A stretch of DNA of 64,000 bases from Nitrospira sp. SG-bin2 (GTDB lineage Bacteria > Nitrospirota > Nitrospiria > Nitrospirales > Nitrospiraceae). Positions 43,493 to 54,010 of the stretch are shown piece after piece. Below the pieces are notes generated by a model that saw only the letters and a list, made by a program, of their open reading frames with translations, ran no database searches and had not been told where the DNA came from. Where the stretch lies: NCBI GenBank assembly GCA_002083405.1, contig LVWT01000050.1, positions 1 to 64,000 on the forward strand, in the 5' to 3' direction. The position numbers and the translations under genes were made by a program. Numbering within the stretch: the stretch's first letter is position 1; each line of letters starts with the position of its first letter.

Positions 43493-43748
43493 GCCCGACC
43501 ACCTTCTTGGCAACAACCTGTTTCACAGACTGACGAATCTTCTCAAAATCTTCCGGGTGAGCGGACGGCCGGACTGAGCCTCTCAGATCAAGAATCGTCC
43601 CCTTGACGACCTTCAAGACCACCTCCTCGCCTCGCATCACAAAAAGAACTTTCTCCCCTTCTTTCACACCCAAGCGGTCACGAATCGCTTTGGGAATCGT
43701 CACCTGGCCCTTCCGGGTTATCGTAGATTCCAAAGGGGGAAGTCTCAC
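43485..43748 (-). CDS. AbrB/MazE-type antitoxin
   Basis: 87 residues: STITRKGQVTIPKAIRDRLG with VKEGEKVLFV is the swapped-hairpin AbrB DNA-binding domain. The C-terminal helical tail should bind the PIN toxin. It would repress its own promoter and neutralise the toxin encoded just downstream. Confidence 0.9.
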   Translation of the reverse strand: MRLPPLESTITRKGQVTIPKAIRDRLGVKEGEKVLFVMRGEEVVLKVVKGTILDLRGSVRPSAHPEDFEKIRQSVKQVVAKKVVGHG

Positions 43749-43992
43749 GACACCCCCGCCTCCAATAGTGGTGCGGCCGCGTGACCACCGGCGCTTAGAG
43801 ATCGCCTACCCCGGTTATGGATCTCTGCGGACTGGCAATCAGGACAGGGAACACTTTCGGTGATCGGTGACTAGAAAAACGGCGGCAGCCAATACACGGA
43901 TAGACCGGCGTTATTTTGTGAAACTTCGCAATGATCCTATGCGGCGACATACTGCTTGATAAGATCAGCCCCCAGTATTCTCCGCAGTCCGC

Positions 43993-44094
43993 CTAGGACC
44001 CGGCCGTCATAAACGCAAACACAATGACTGCGGCAATAAGAATCGCGATGGGGATTAACATCTCCAGTGGGTTTTCGCCGAACATTCCTACCAT
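43993..44094 (-). CDS. Tiny membrane peptide (33 residues)
   Basis: ATG 44094 is preceded by a strong AAAGGAGG about 6 bases away. The frame reads MVGMFGENPLEMLIPIAILI and ends FAFMTAGS with a stop at 43993. Residues about 11-29 form a single hydrophobic helix. No family is recognised. The excellent ribosome-binding site and clean hydrophobic profile are the evidence. It lies alone between the toxin-antitoxin pair and a decayed gene. Confidence 0.5.
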   Translation of the reverse strand: MVGMFGENPLEMLIPIAILIAAVIVFAFMTAGS

Positions 44095-44166
44095 TGTCGT
44101 CCTCCTTTGGACTTACAGGGTCGTTATGCTCTTGCCCCACATCTGCGCCCGTCGTCTGATCGTGTA

Positions 44167-44474
44167 CTACGGGATTCTAACACGTTGGTCGTCAATCTGG
44201 TTTAGGAAGAACTCATTCAAGAGCTCCATCCCCATCACGGGGAGCCAGCTCTTCTCCGAGCAGTCGATGCCCTTGAAGCTGATAGCACCAGCGTACGCGT
44301 AGAAAGTTGCTGCCTCCCACTTAAGACAGGGAAGCTGTTTCCCGCGATCGTACACGTCCCGTCAGAGGTGAACGGCGTCTGGACCGGAAGGCCACCGACC
44401 GGACCGGCGCCGGCAGCCAAGACAGGGGTGCCCTGGAGGATCAGGAGAATGGTTACGAAGCTTCTATGACCGGC
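44167..44474 (-). pseudogene. Decayed secreted-protein gene, frameshifted
   Basis: The first part encodes a signal-like segment (FVTILLILQGTPVLAAGAG) followed by FTSDGTCTIAGNSFP, but has no start codon after the preceding in-frame TGA. Near 44335 the plausible reading jumps frame and continues as CLKWEAATFYAYAGAISFKG, CSEKSWLPVMGMELLNEFFL, to a stop at 44167. Two paired Cys-containing segments in different frames suggest one small exported protein broken by a frameshift. Family unknown. A sequencing error is possible. Confidence 0.4.
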
Positions 44475-44527
44475 ACATCAATGGAGTCGACGACCCTCGA
44501 CTCTCTTCGGATAGTTTCTTCTCTTCG

Positions 44528-44557
44528 GCGCGGCTGGCCGGTGCCGACCAGCCGCGC
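44528..44557 (-). terminator. GC-rich hairpin after the truncated haemoglobin gene
   Basis: GCGCGGCTGG and CCAGCCGCGC form a 10-base stem around a 10-base loop, 11 bases past the stop at 44568. No T-run follows, so termination strength is uncertain. Confidence 0.5.
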
Positions 44558-44567
44558 TCTGACAACC

Positions 44568-45041
44568 CTATGGAACTTCGACGATATCTTTCTTCATCGG
44601 CCCCAAGACTGCGAGCAATTCACCCTTTTCCTGTTCCGGCACATTGAACGTATCGAGCGCTGCCACGAGATCCTCAACCAGCGCGTTAAACGCCGCGGTC
44701 GTGATCTTCATGCCTTTGTGGGTCGTTTTCATATCCTGGCCGTCGTAGGTGCACGGGCCGCCGCTGGCCTGGCACACCTGATCGACCAATTGCCGCTTGA
44801 GTTTGGGGATGTCGGCCTTCGCGAAGTAGCCGTTGATCCGCTTGTCGGCTGCAACGTTGCTGACGAACTTCCCCACGACGGCCGTGATGGGGCCGGTTCC
44901 GCCGAGCCGCTCGTAGAGTGAGAGTTTGGGAGCAGCGGGTGCCGAGACAGTGGGTTTCGGTGCAGCGGTCTGGGTCTCCATCGACGAACAGCCGACGGTC
45001 ATAAACAGCGCTGCGGCAAGCATGATTGACGTACGAGTCAT
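44568..45041 (-). CDS. Group 1 truncated haemoglobin with a lipoprotein signal
   Basis: 157 residues. The N-terminus is a signal peptide with a lipobox ending at Cys18 (MTVGCSS), then a Pro/Ala linker to about residue 38. The globin part has SLYERLGGTGPITAVVGKFV, NGYFAKADIPKLKRQLVD, GGPCTYDGQDMKTTHKGMKI with proximal His108. The position equivalent to the common Tyr B10 (after Phe59) is Val60. The family binds oxygen or NO; membrane anchoring on the outer face is inferred. It lies alone, followed by a hairpin. Confidence 0.88.
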   Translation of the reverse strand: MTRTSIMLAAALFMTVGCSSMETQTAAPKPTVSAPAAPKLSLYERLGGTGPITAVVGKFVSNVAADKRINGYFAKADIPKLKRQLVDQVCQASGGPCTYDGQDMKTTHKGMKITTAAFNALVEDLVAALDTFNVPEQEKGELLAVLGPMKKDIVEVP

Positions 45042-45183
45042 TGGCGCTCTCCTTGTGTGAGGGTGAATGGACCGGATCTTTCGATCATCGTGGCCGGGTA
45101 GATATGGCCCATCGATTTCACGATGTCAAGAGTATCGACGGCTTTATCAACTATGCCTACGCAGATTCATGATACTGCGGTCG

Positions 45184-46602
45184 CTACCGCTCCGCCTCGG
45201 TCAGATCCGCTTCGTCTTCGAGCTCTTCCAATTCAGCATCAGGCTTACCCTTCGTCATCGACGGATGCAGGCCGTACTTTCTGAGCATCTTATAGAAGTC
45301 GGCGCGGTATCGGCCGGCAAACTGAGCGGCGCGAGAAATATTGCCTCCCGTCAGCTGCAACACGTTCTTCAAATAGGTTCGCTCGAACTCTTCTTTGGCC
45401 TCGGTGAGCGGCTTGAGCGGCGTCTCCGGCGACACACCGACGGAGGGAAGCAGGTCCGGGGTCAGCATATCCTGGCGCGACATGACCACCGCCTTTTCGA
45501 CCGCGTTTTCTAATTCCCGCACGTTGCCGTGCCACGGATTGACGATCAGTCGATGCAGCGCGGCAGGCGTGAACCCCTTGACCTCTTTGTTTGCCCGCTG
45601 CACACTGAGCTTGAGAAAATGCTGCGCCAGGAGCGGAATATCATCGCGGCGATCGCGCAACGGCGGAATGAACAGCGGCACCACTGAAATGCGGTAGTAG
45701 AGATCGTTGCGGAAGGTTCCGTTCTTGACCGCCTCTCCAAGATCCTTGTTCGTGGCGGCGATGATGCGCACGTCCACCTTCGACGTTGTTTCCGACCCTA
45801 CCTCCCGAATTTCTCGCTCCTGTACGGCGCGCAACAGCTTGACTTGCATTGACAGCGGCATCTCGCCGATTTCGTCCAGGAACAGGGTGCCTCCGTTAGC
45901 CATTTGGAACAGTCCGCGTTTGGAGCCGTGGGCGCTGGTGAATGCGCCTTTGACATGTCCGAAGAGCTCGCTTTCAAACAGCGTTTCCGGAATCGCGGCG
46001 CAATTGAGCGCCACAAACGGCCCCTTGGAGCGCCGGCTGTTGGTATGGATGACACGCGCCATGACTTCCTTGCCGGTTCCGGTTTCTCCAAAGAGCAGAA
46101 TCGTGGCGTCCGAGTCGGCCACCTGGGCGATTTGCTGGAACAACCGCTGCATGGCAGGGCTTCGCGCGACGACGTTTTCCAGGCCATAGAGCTCCTTGAC
46201 CAGCGATTTGAGCCGCTTGATCTCCCGGCTCATCCGCTGCTGCGAGAGGGCTTTTTCGATTGTGGCCTTCAGCTCCTTGTCGTCAAACGGTTTGGTCAGA
46301 TAGCCGAATGCGCCGCGCTGCATGGCCTCGACGGCGTTGGGAATGCTGCCATGCGCGGTCAGAATGATCACCGGCAGCCCGGGGTGGATGCGGAGCAGCT
46401 CTTCAGTCACATCCAACCCGTCTTCGCCACGAAGGCGCAGATCGGTGATCGCCAGATCGAACATCTTTTTCTTGGCTTCTCCAAGCGCTTCCTGCCCCGT
46501 TGTGGCAGAAGTGACGGAGAATCCCATCGCGGAAAGCCGCATCTTCACTAAATGCAGCAGGCCTTCGTCATCGTCGACTACGAGAATATGCTCTTGGTCC
46601 AT
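45184..46602 (-). CDS. GlrR/QseF-like sigma54 response regulator with GAFTSA loop
   Basis: 472 residues. Receiver domain: VVDDDEGL, phosphoacceptor Asp54 in LAITDLRLRGEDG, Lys104 in LTKPFDD. AAA+ domain: Walker A FGETGTGKEVMARV (172-179), LFLDEIGEMPLSMQVKLLRA. A Fis-like C-terminus (GGNISRAAQFAGRYRADFYK) follows, with an acidic tail. At residues 219-224 the sigma54-contacting loop reads GAFTSA, not GAFTGA. It directly follows the kinase/QseG-like gene, as in GlrK-QseG-GlrR systems. Confidence 0.9.
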   Translation of the reverse strand: MDQEHILVVDDDEGLLHLVKMRLSAMGFSVTSATTGQEALGEAKKKMFDLAITDLRLRGEDGLDVTEELLRIHPGLPVIILTAHGSIPNAVEAMQRGAFGYLTKPFDDKELKATIEKALSQQRMSREIKRLKSLVKELYGLENVVARSPAMQRLFQQIAQVADSDATILLFGETGTGKEVMARVIHTNSRRSKGPFVALNCAAIPETLFESELFGHVKGAFTSAHGSKRGLFQMANGGTLFLDEIGEMPLSMQVKLLRAVQEREIREVGSETTSKVDVRIIAATNKDLGEAVKNGTFRNDLYYRISVVPLFIPPLRDRRDDIPLLAQHFLKLSVQRANKEVKGFTPAALHRLIVNPWHGNVRELENAVEKAVVMSRQDMLTPDLLPSVGVSPETPLKPLTEAKEEFERTYLKNVLQLTGGNISRAAQFAGRYRADFYKMLRKYGLHPSMTKGKPDAELEELEDEADLTEAER

Positions 46603-46622
46603 GATGTGCCTTCCAGTTGTTG

Positions 46623-47351
46623 TTATGGCGATGTGTCCGGCGCAGGGATCGGGGCGACCGTCGATGGCGGGCGGATCGGGCGCACCTTCTCGCGCATTTC
46701 CTGGTCGATTCGTTTCAAGGCTTCCAACTGCGTGGACAGCTCCTCGATTTTCTTATCTCGGTCGTGCAGCTGTTTCTGAAGGCTCTGAACCAGGGCCGGA
46801 TCAGAGCCCCCCTTCCCCAAATCTTTCTTCAATAGCGATTCGATCTTGCGATCCCGGTCGGCAATCTCTCGCTGTAAATATTCCACCGTCTGAACATTCC
46901 CTTCCCATTCAAGCAAGTCCCGCACCAAGCGATCCGTAGCTTTGACCAACGCTGAATTCGTATTGGCAATCGCAGGTGCTCCAAAAAGGGCGTCCAGCCA
47001 CGAGACCGAGGCCGGAGCTGGATGCCTTTGCAACAATTGCATCCAGGCTTTACTCGATGCAGCGAGTTGACTTTTGGGATCAAGGGCAATGACCTTTTCG
47101 AAGCATTTCTCTGCAATGTCGCGGCGTTCATAGAGACCAATCAACCCCCTGGTAAAGTAGGCATGGTCGCAAGAACCCATTTCGCTGCATTTCTCCACTA
47201 CCCCGTCCTGTTTTCTGGCAAGTGATTGAAATGTCTTTACTTCTGTCGACTCCAAGACAAAATACGGCCTATGAGCCGGCGTCGGACCCCATGCCGCACA
47301 GCCCCCAAGCATTGTCGAGAGTATTACTGCCTGAACCATCAGCCGCGTCAT
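46623..47351 (-). CDS. QseG-like lipoprotein, probable internal start within the kinase frame
   Basis: 242 residues from ATG 47351: MTRLMVQAVILSTMLGGCAA is a full lipoprotein signal with Cys18. AGGAGG lies 11 bases upstream and GGGAG is nearer. The mature part has a TPR-like stretch (YFTRGLIGLYERRDIAEKCF, EKVIALDPKSQLAASSKAWM) and a coiled coil (about 165-225). In enterobacteria QseG is an outer-membrane lipoprotein that acts on the paired kinase. Whether it is made separately, as a fusion, or both cannot be told from sequence. Confidence 0.6.
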   Translation of the reverse strand: MTRLMVQAVILSTMLGGCAAWGPTPAHRPYFVLESTEVKTFQSLARKQDGVVEKCSEMGSCDHAYFTRGLIGLYERRDIAEKCFEKVIALDPKSQLAASSKAWMQLLQRHPAPASVSWLDALFGAPAIANTNSALVKATDRLVRDLLEWEGNVQTVEYLQREIADRDRKIESLLKKDLGKGGSDPALVQSLQKQLHDRDKKIEELSTQLEALKRIDQEMREKVRPIRPPSTVAPIPAPDTSP

Positions 47352-48860
47352 GCTCCCTGTCCCCTCCTGTTCCCGGCCCTGTTCCCGCTCTTCTTGCTTT
47401 CCCTGTTTCGCCAACCGTAGGATAAACCGTACAGCCGTCCCTTTGCCAGCATCACTTTCTATCCAAATTCTCCCTCCGTGAGCTTCGACAACTTTCTTTG
47501 CCAACGCCAGCCCCAACCCGCTTCCGGCTGCAGCACTTCTTGCCTTTGTCTGCCCTTGATAAAACCGCTCAAAAATATGAGGAAGGTCATCGGCAGCAAT
47601 GCCTAGTCCCGTATCGGATACCGAGACTTCAAGCACACCGGCTTGCTGATCTGGTTTCATCTGCAGCTTGACAATGCCACCTTCCGGACTGAACTTCAGG
47701 GCATTCGAGAGCAGATTATCAAGAACCTGTTCAATCCGCGGGGCATCCACCTTCACCCACGCCCGTTCTCCGACATTCTCAACCAGCAGCTGAATATGCT
47801 TGGAATCGGCCAGGAGTCGCACCTTATTGACGGAAATGTCCGCGACACGCTTGAGATCCACGGGAACGATCCGATACTCCATCATACCGGCTTCCATCTT
47901 CGAAAGGTCGAGGATGGTTGAGATCAAATGGATCAGCCGCCTGCTGCTGTCGGACATAATACGGAGCGTCGTCCGTTGCTCCTGTGTGAGAGGGCCTGGA
48001 ATCTCATCGAGCAGCAAGTGTGTGCCTTCCTGAATCGAGGCCATGGGCGTACGCAACTCATGGGACACATGCGCAAGAAACTCCGACTTCATATCGTCGA
48101 GTTCTTGAAGTTTCACTCCCATCCAATTCACGGTATCCACCAAGTCTTTCAACTCCGCCGGAGCCGCGATCTGAAGCGGTTGCCCGAATTTCCCTTGGCC
48201 GATTTCCTTAATGTGCCCTTGCAGCTCTCGAAGTGGACGCAAGATCGTATAACTGGCGATACCGGCGAGCCCCAATCCAAAAACCAATGCCACCAGGACC
48301 AGCTGCTGCGTCACCGCTTCGGCTTTGACAGCGCTCGCTCGTGACTCACTCACCCCGACGCTCACGCGCGCCTCATGCAAATCGATATAGCTTTGAATCG
48401 ACGACGACATCCGGTCCATCAGTGCGTCGCGCCGGTTCTCATATCCTGGCAGGGTTGCCGAAGCTTTGCCGGCCGCGGCCTTGAATCCATCGTGAAAAAG
48501 GACCAGTCGCTCCTGGAGCAACCGGCCGACCTCCTGGAGAAGACTTTGCCCTTGCGGCGTGTTTTCTTCCCCGAGCAGATGTTGGAGGCTTCGCTGAAAT
48601 TCCTCTACCTCCTCGTTGAAGTTTGTTAAGAACGCGGCATCTTTTGTGGCAAGATATTTTTTCTCGCTATTCAATTGTGCGTAGAGCGACCCCAACAATC
48701 GTTTTGCAGACTCGACCGCCGGATAGTGATACGCGGCCATCTCCGTACTCATCGCCGTCAACTGTCGAAGCTGAAAAAGAGCATACAGATTGACTCCACC
48801 CATGACCACGATGATCACAAGTGAGGTGAGAAGGAGGCGCCAAAAAATTGAAAGTCCCAC
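46623..48860 (-). CDS. GlrK/QseE-like histidine kinase continuous with a QseG-like lipoprotein
   Basis: One frame of 745 residues. Residues 1-503 are a sensor kinase: membrane helices near 8-28 and 186-207, a helical sensor between them, HAMP (about 205-258), His267 in FLAHVSHELRTPMASIQEGT, and an HATPase domain (LDNLLSNALKFSPEGG, DTGLGIAADDLPHIFERFYQ, GSGLGLALAKKVVEAHGG). After a Lys/Glu/Gln linker, residue 504 begins a second signal peptide with lipobox LGGC (Cys521), then a helical domain and coiled coil ending Pro-rich. Elsewhere these are separate genes (qseE, qseG). A fused protein cannot easily place its tail outside the membrane, so internal initiation is likely. Confidence 0.85.
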   Translation of the reverse strand: MGLSIFWRLLLTSLVIIVVMGGVNLYALFQLRQLTAMSTEMAAYHYPAVESAKRLLGSLYAQLNSEKKYLATKDAAFLTNFNEEVEEFQRSLQHLLGEENTPQGQSLLQEVGRLLQERLVLFHDGFKAAAGKASATLPGYENRRDALMDRMSSSIQSYIDLHEARVSVGVSESRASAVKAEAVTQQLVLVALVFGLGLAGIASYTILRPLRELQGHIKEIGQGKFGQPLQIAAPAELKDLVDTVNWMGVKLQELDDMKSEFLAHVSHELRTPMASIQEGTHLLLDEIPGPLTQEQRTTLRIMSDSSRRLIHLISTILDLSKMEAGMMEYRIVPVDLKRVADISVNKVRLLADSKHIQLLVENVGERAWVKVDAPRIEQVLDNLLSNALKFSPEGGIVKLQMKPDQQAGVLEVSVSDTGLGIAADDLPHIFERFYQGQTKARSAAAGSGLGLALAKKVVEAHGGRIWIESDAGKGTAVRFILRLAKQGKQEEREQGREQEGTGSMTRLMVQAVILSTMLGGCAAWGPTPAHRPYFVLESTEVKTFQSLARKQDGVVEKCSEMGSCDHAYFTRGLIGLYERRDIAEKCFEKVIALDPKSQLAASSKAWMQLLQRHPAPASVSWLDALFGAPAIANTNSALVKATDRLVRDLLEWEGNVQTVEYLQREIADRDRKIESLLKKDLGKGGSDPALVQSLQKQLHDRDKKIEELSTQLEALKRIDQEMREKVRPIRPPSTVAPIPAPDTSP

Positions 48861-49045
48861 GGGTCAACGCCTTAGCCAAACGATCGGAAAATCATCACAG
48901 TAACGATGTGTATGAAAAACCATACACAATCTCACTGTCCGCCTCAAGCAGTTCGTTGTTACTTTCTATAACTCTATTTACTCGACAGTACATCAGCACG
49001 TGAGAAATCGGCAGTCACTACGCGCATTCGACACGTTTCAGCCGC

Positions 49046-49876
49046 TTACCGATTGTCCTCGATCCGATGCGCAAACATCCGTTGCCGTCGTGTCGAACTT
49101 CGTAACAATGCAAAGAGGTGGCCGCGGAACAACAATGCAGTAGTGGCCACTAGCGGAGTGAGCAGAAGCAGGAAGACCCATTGCGCATCAGGGTCGAGAC
49201 CAACATAGGACATCCACCCGCCTACCAACGTAAACGGCAGCAGGAGCAGCTGGAAAAAGTTCAACCCCGCTCCACGCCCGATACCAGTGGAGAGGTTGAA
49301 AAACTCCTGGATCCCGCTCGGCGAGACGACGATGGGAAGCGCCAGGAGGGCAAAGGGCAGGAACCACTCGATCCAATGCTCCAGCACGAACTCATAGGAG
49401 GCCTTGAAAACATCTAGCGGCGAATCGTGCCGGATTTGATAGATGACCTCCGGCGCCGCATTCAACAAGATAAATAAGAGGAGCATCACCGCGGAAGAAA
49501 GAAATCCTCCATAGGGATTGGCTTGCGTGCCCATATCGAGCGCCATCATCGGCAACCACAGCACAAAGCCGACGCCGATCACGTCCCAGAAATAATGACC
49601 GAAGCTCTCCGTCACATCGGTCAACTGGATCGTTCGCGCCGCGCTCAGCGACTGCTCGATAAGGCGCAATGTCGCACCGACCAGCAAGGCATTGACCAGG
49701 CCAAGCAGCACACCGCCGATCATGCCCAAGGATCCGACGATTCTTGCCGCTCCGACGAACAGCAAAGCGAATCCGATCAGCGCCGCGACGGTCACCCAGC
49801 TCCGCATTAGCGACCGCCACGTCGCCTGCAAGGCCTGTCGATATAAATGGAGGGTGGCGGAAAGCAGTTCAACCAT
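49046..49876 (-). CDS. Multi-pass membrane protein of unknown function
   Basis: 276 residues with about six hydrophobic helices (for example WVTVAALIGFALLFVGAARI, SAVMLLLFILLNAAPEVIYQ, WFLPFALLALPIVVSPSG, WVFLLLLTPLVATTALLFRG). No enzyme motif is seen and the family is not recognised. It stands alone between the kinase gene and the divergent clpB. Neither flank shows an obvious operon partner. Confidence 0.75.
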   Translation of the reverse strand: MVELLSATLHLYRQALQATWRSLMRSWVTVAALIGFALLFVGAARIVGSLGMIGGVLLGLVNALLVGATLRLIEQSLSAARTIQLTDVTESFGHYFWDVIGVGFVLWLPMMALDMGTQANPYGGFLSSAVMLLLFILLNAAPEVIYQIRHDSPLDVFKASYEFVLEHWIEWFLPFALLALPIVVSPSGIQEFFNLSTGIGRGAGLNFFQLLLLPFTLVGGWMSYVGLDPDAQWVFLLLLTPLVATTALLFRGHLFALLRSSTRRQRMFAHRIEDNR

Positions 49877-49967
49877 AGACCTCGCGTACAGTAGTCGGGA
49901 TTGCTCCGGAGGTCAAGAAGTACTTCCTCTCAGCCCTATCGCCCGTCGAATCATCATCGCTCATGAG

Positions 49968-49995
49968 TTGACTTGTACTGGCCGATGATTATTAC
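49968..49995 (+). promoter_or_regulatory. Possible sigma70 promoter of clpB
   Basis: TTGACT (49968-49973), a 16-base spacer and TATTAC (49990-49995) lie about 48 bases before the clpB ATG. No CIRCE-type inverted repeat or clear sigma32 element was found. Moderate match only. Confidence 0.4.
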
Positions 49996-50042
49996 AGATC
50001 CCACGACACACACACACTTAGACTGACTTGAGGTGACTGACC

Positions 50043-52658
<2,616 letters not shown>

Positions 52659-52679
52659 AACCGGCGCCCACATCAATAG

Positions 52680-52701
52680 TAGCGGGGTTCATTTCCCGCT
52701 A
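52680..52701 (+). terminator. Hairpin after clpB
   Basis: TAGCGGG and CCCGCTA form a 7-base stem with an 8-base loop, 21 bases past the clpB stop. There is no strong T-run; it may serve both clpB and the convergent PIN gene. Confidence 0.45.
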
Positions 52702-52727
52702 CACATCGGTCCCTCGCGCCCCTCTCG

Positions 52728-53153
52728 CTACTCCCAGCACAGAAGATGAAAAGACAGCTCACGCTGAATCGCGCGGAAATCCGTGTGATTGGTCGTGATG
52801 ACACTGGCACCGATATTCCTTGCGGACAGAGCGATCAACACGTCAAAAGCCAGCTCGCGCAACTTGATGACCTCATAGTGCTCGCGCCGCCTGAGCTGAT
52901 TGAGGATCTCTGCCGCCTTCAGCCACTGTTGCTCCGTGGGCGTCACTACCTGGCACCGGCGGCTTAATTCAAGGACAAACTTCCGTTCGGTGGCTGCTCG
53001 AGCCCCGCGGAGCAATTCGTGGAGCACCACTGAAGAACAGCGGATGACAAAATGAGATTGCAGCAGGCGAAATGTGAAGCGGCCGGATCGGAAATTCTCA
53101 ATGTAGACCGTGGTATCGAGCAGCGCGAACTTAGCGGTCTTCGCCGAATGCAT
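52728..53153 (-). CDS. PIN-domain toxin (VapC type)
   Basis: 141 residues from ATG 53153, inside the end of the antitoxin gene. Conserved acids are in FALLDTTVYIENF, VVLHELLRGARA, LAFDVLIALSARN and ITTNHTDFRAI. It is a probable RNA-cleaving toxin, convergent with clpB and distinct in sequence from the toxin at 43082. Confidence 0.85.
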   Translation of the reverse strand: MHSAKTAKFALLDTTVYIENFRSGRFTFRLLQSHFVIRCSSVVLHELLRGARAATERKFVLELSRRCQVVTPTEQQWLKAAEILNQLRRREHYEVIKLRELAFDVLIALSARNIGASVITTNHTDFRAIQRELSFHLLCWE

Positions 53154-53325
53154 TGGGTTTTCCCACACCGCTATAGCGCTGAAGTATGCGATCGTGCACG
53201 GCCGTTTCCGTGACCAAATCCAAGGCGCGCTGCAGCGTCTCGCTCGTGGTTTTGGCACCGAGCGCTTTTTGAGCTCGCCGAAGCTGTACGGGATTTAATC
53301 GGGCAGACACTTGAATAAGAGCCAT
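53131..53325 (-). CDS. Small antitoxin partner of the PIN protein
   Basis: 64 residues from ATG 53325, with AGGAGGT five bases upstream. IQVSARLNPVQLRRAQKALG, AKTTSETLQRALDLV resembles a short ribbon-helix-helix type VapB. The end overlaps the toxin start by 23 bases. Family placement is by pattern and position. Confidence 0.8.
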   Translation of the reverse strand: MALIQVSARLNPVQLRRAQKALGAKTTSETLQRALDLVTETAVHDRILQRYSGVGKPNAFGEDR

Positions 53326-53395
53326 ATACAACCTCCTGTCCGACAGCGTCAAGACTGTGGACAGCTGCGCCATTCACAGTGAAGGCAGGCTTATT

Positions 53396-54010
53396 TTATG
53401 GAATGGCCGCTCCGCCGCATACGGAGAGGATTGTATTTACCAATGCCTTGAGTTCCGAGCACTGTCCAACAGCTATCGACAAATCATTATCTCGAAGGAT
53501 GCGAGCCGCATCGCGCGGCTTGACGTAGCTGTCTCGGCATTTACCGATCTCGAAAACCTCCATAATCCTACGAGCAGGAGGTTTGTTGTGGTTCACCGCC
53601 TCTGGATTACCAGACGGTGCTGTTCTTTTATGCCCAGCGAGCGTCTGGATCGTTGACCAGTACGGCAAAAGCCACGCCTCAAAGTCGTATTGTGCTGCGT
53701 GCGGGTGAAATCTCGGCTCGCTACCGACCCATTGCCGCATCTTCGCCTTGGCATCTGCCGCGTCCTGGAATTCAGGCGGTTGGGCACCTGTATACACGTC
53801 GGTAAGCGCGAGCACATGGTCAGCCTTTCTACCTCCGCTCAATAAGTTAGTCACCACCCGTTGCAGCTTTTGTCCCGTGGGTATTCGGCCATCGTACGGA
53901 AAGGGGTCGATTCGTGGCATTATGCCTGAAAGCCGAGGCTTGAGGAATTCCCGCAGGAAAGGCAAGAAGACTTTTTCCGTCTTGCCTTCAACGATGAGAG
54001 CGATCTTCAT
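53396..54010 (-). CDS. DUF4276 family protein (possible TOPRIM-like nuclease partner)
   Basis: 204 residues from ATG 54010, which overlaps the ATPase stop as ATGA. MKIALIVEGKTEKVFLPFLR at the start and HVLALTDVYTG, RFHPHAAQYDFEAWLLPYW, NHNKPPARRIMEVF in the middle match what I know of DUF4276. That family is usually found beside AAA ATPases and has been likened to TOPRIM nucleases. Tight coupling to the ATPase suggests a two-protein system. Activity is not shown by sequence alone. Confidence 0.75.
   Translation of the reverse strand: MKIALIVEGKTEKVFLPFLREFLKPRLSGIMPRIDPFPYDGRIPTGQKLQRVVTNLLSGGRKADHVLALTDVYTGAQPPEFQDAADAKAKMRQWVGSEPRFHPHAAQYDFEAWLLPYWSTIQTLAGHKRTAPSGNPEAVNHNKPPARRIMEVFEIGKCRDSYVKPRDAARILRDNDLSIAVGQCSELKALVNTILSVCGGAAIP

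Noticed and set aside
43937..44140. Minus-strand 67-codon frame overlapping the tiny membrane peptide
   Set aside because: Different frame from the peptide with the strong ribosome-binding site; no recognisable sequence. The tail GGLRRILGADLIKQYVAA could be a remnant but cannot be placed.
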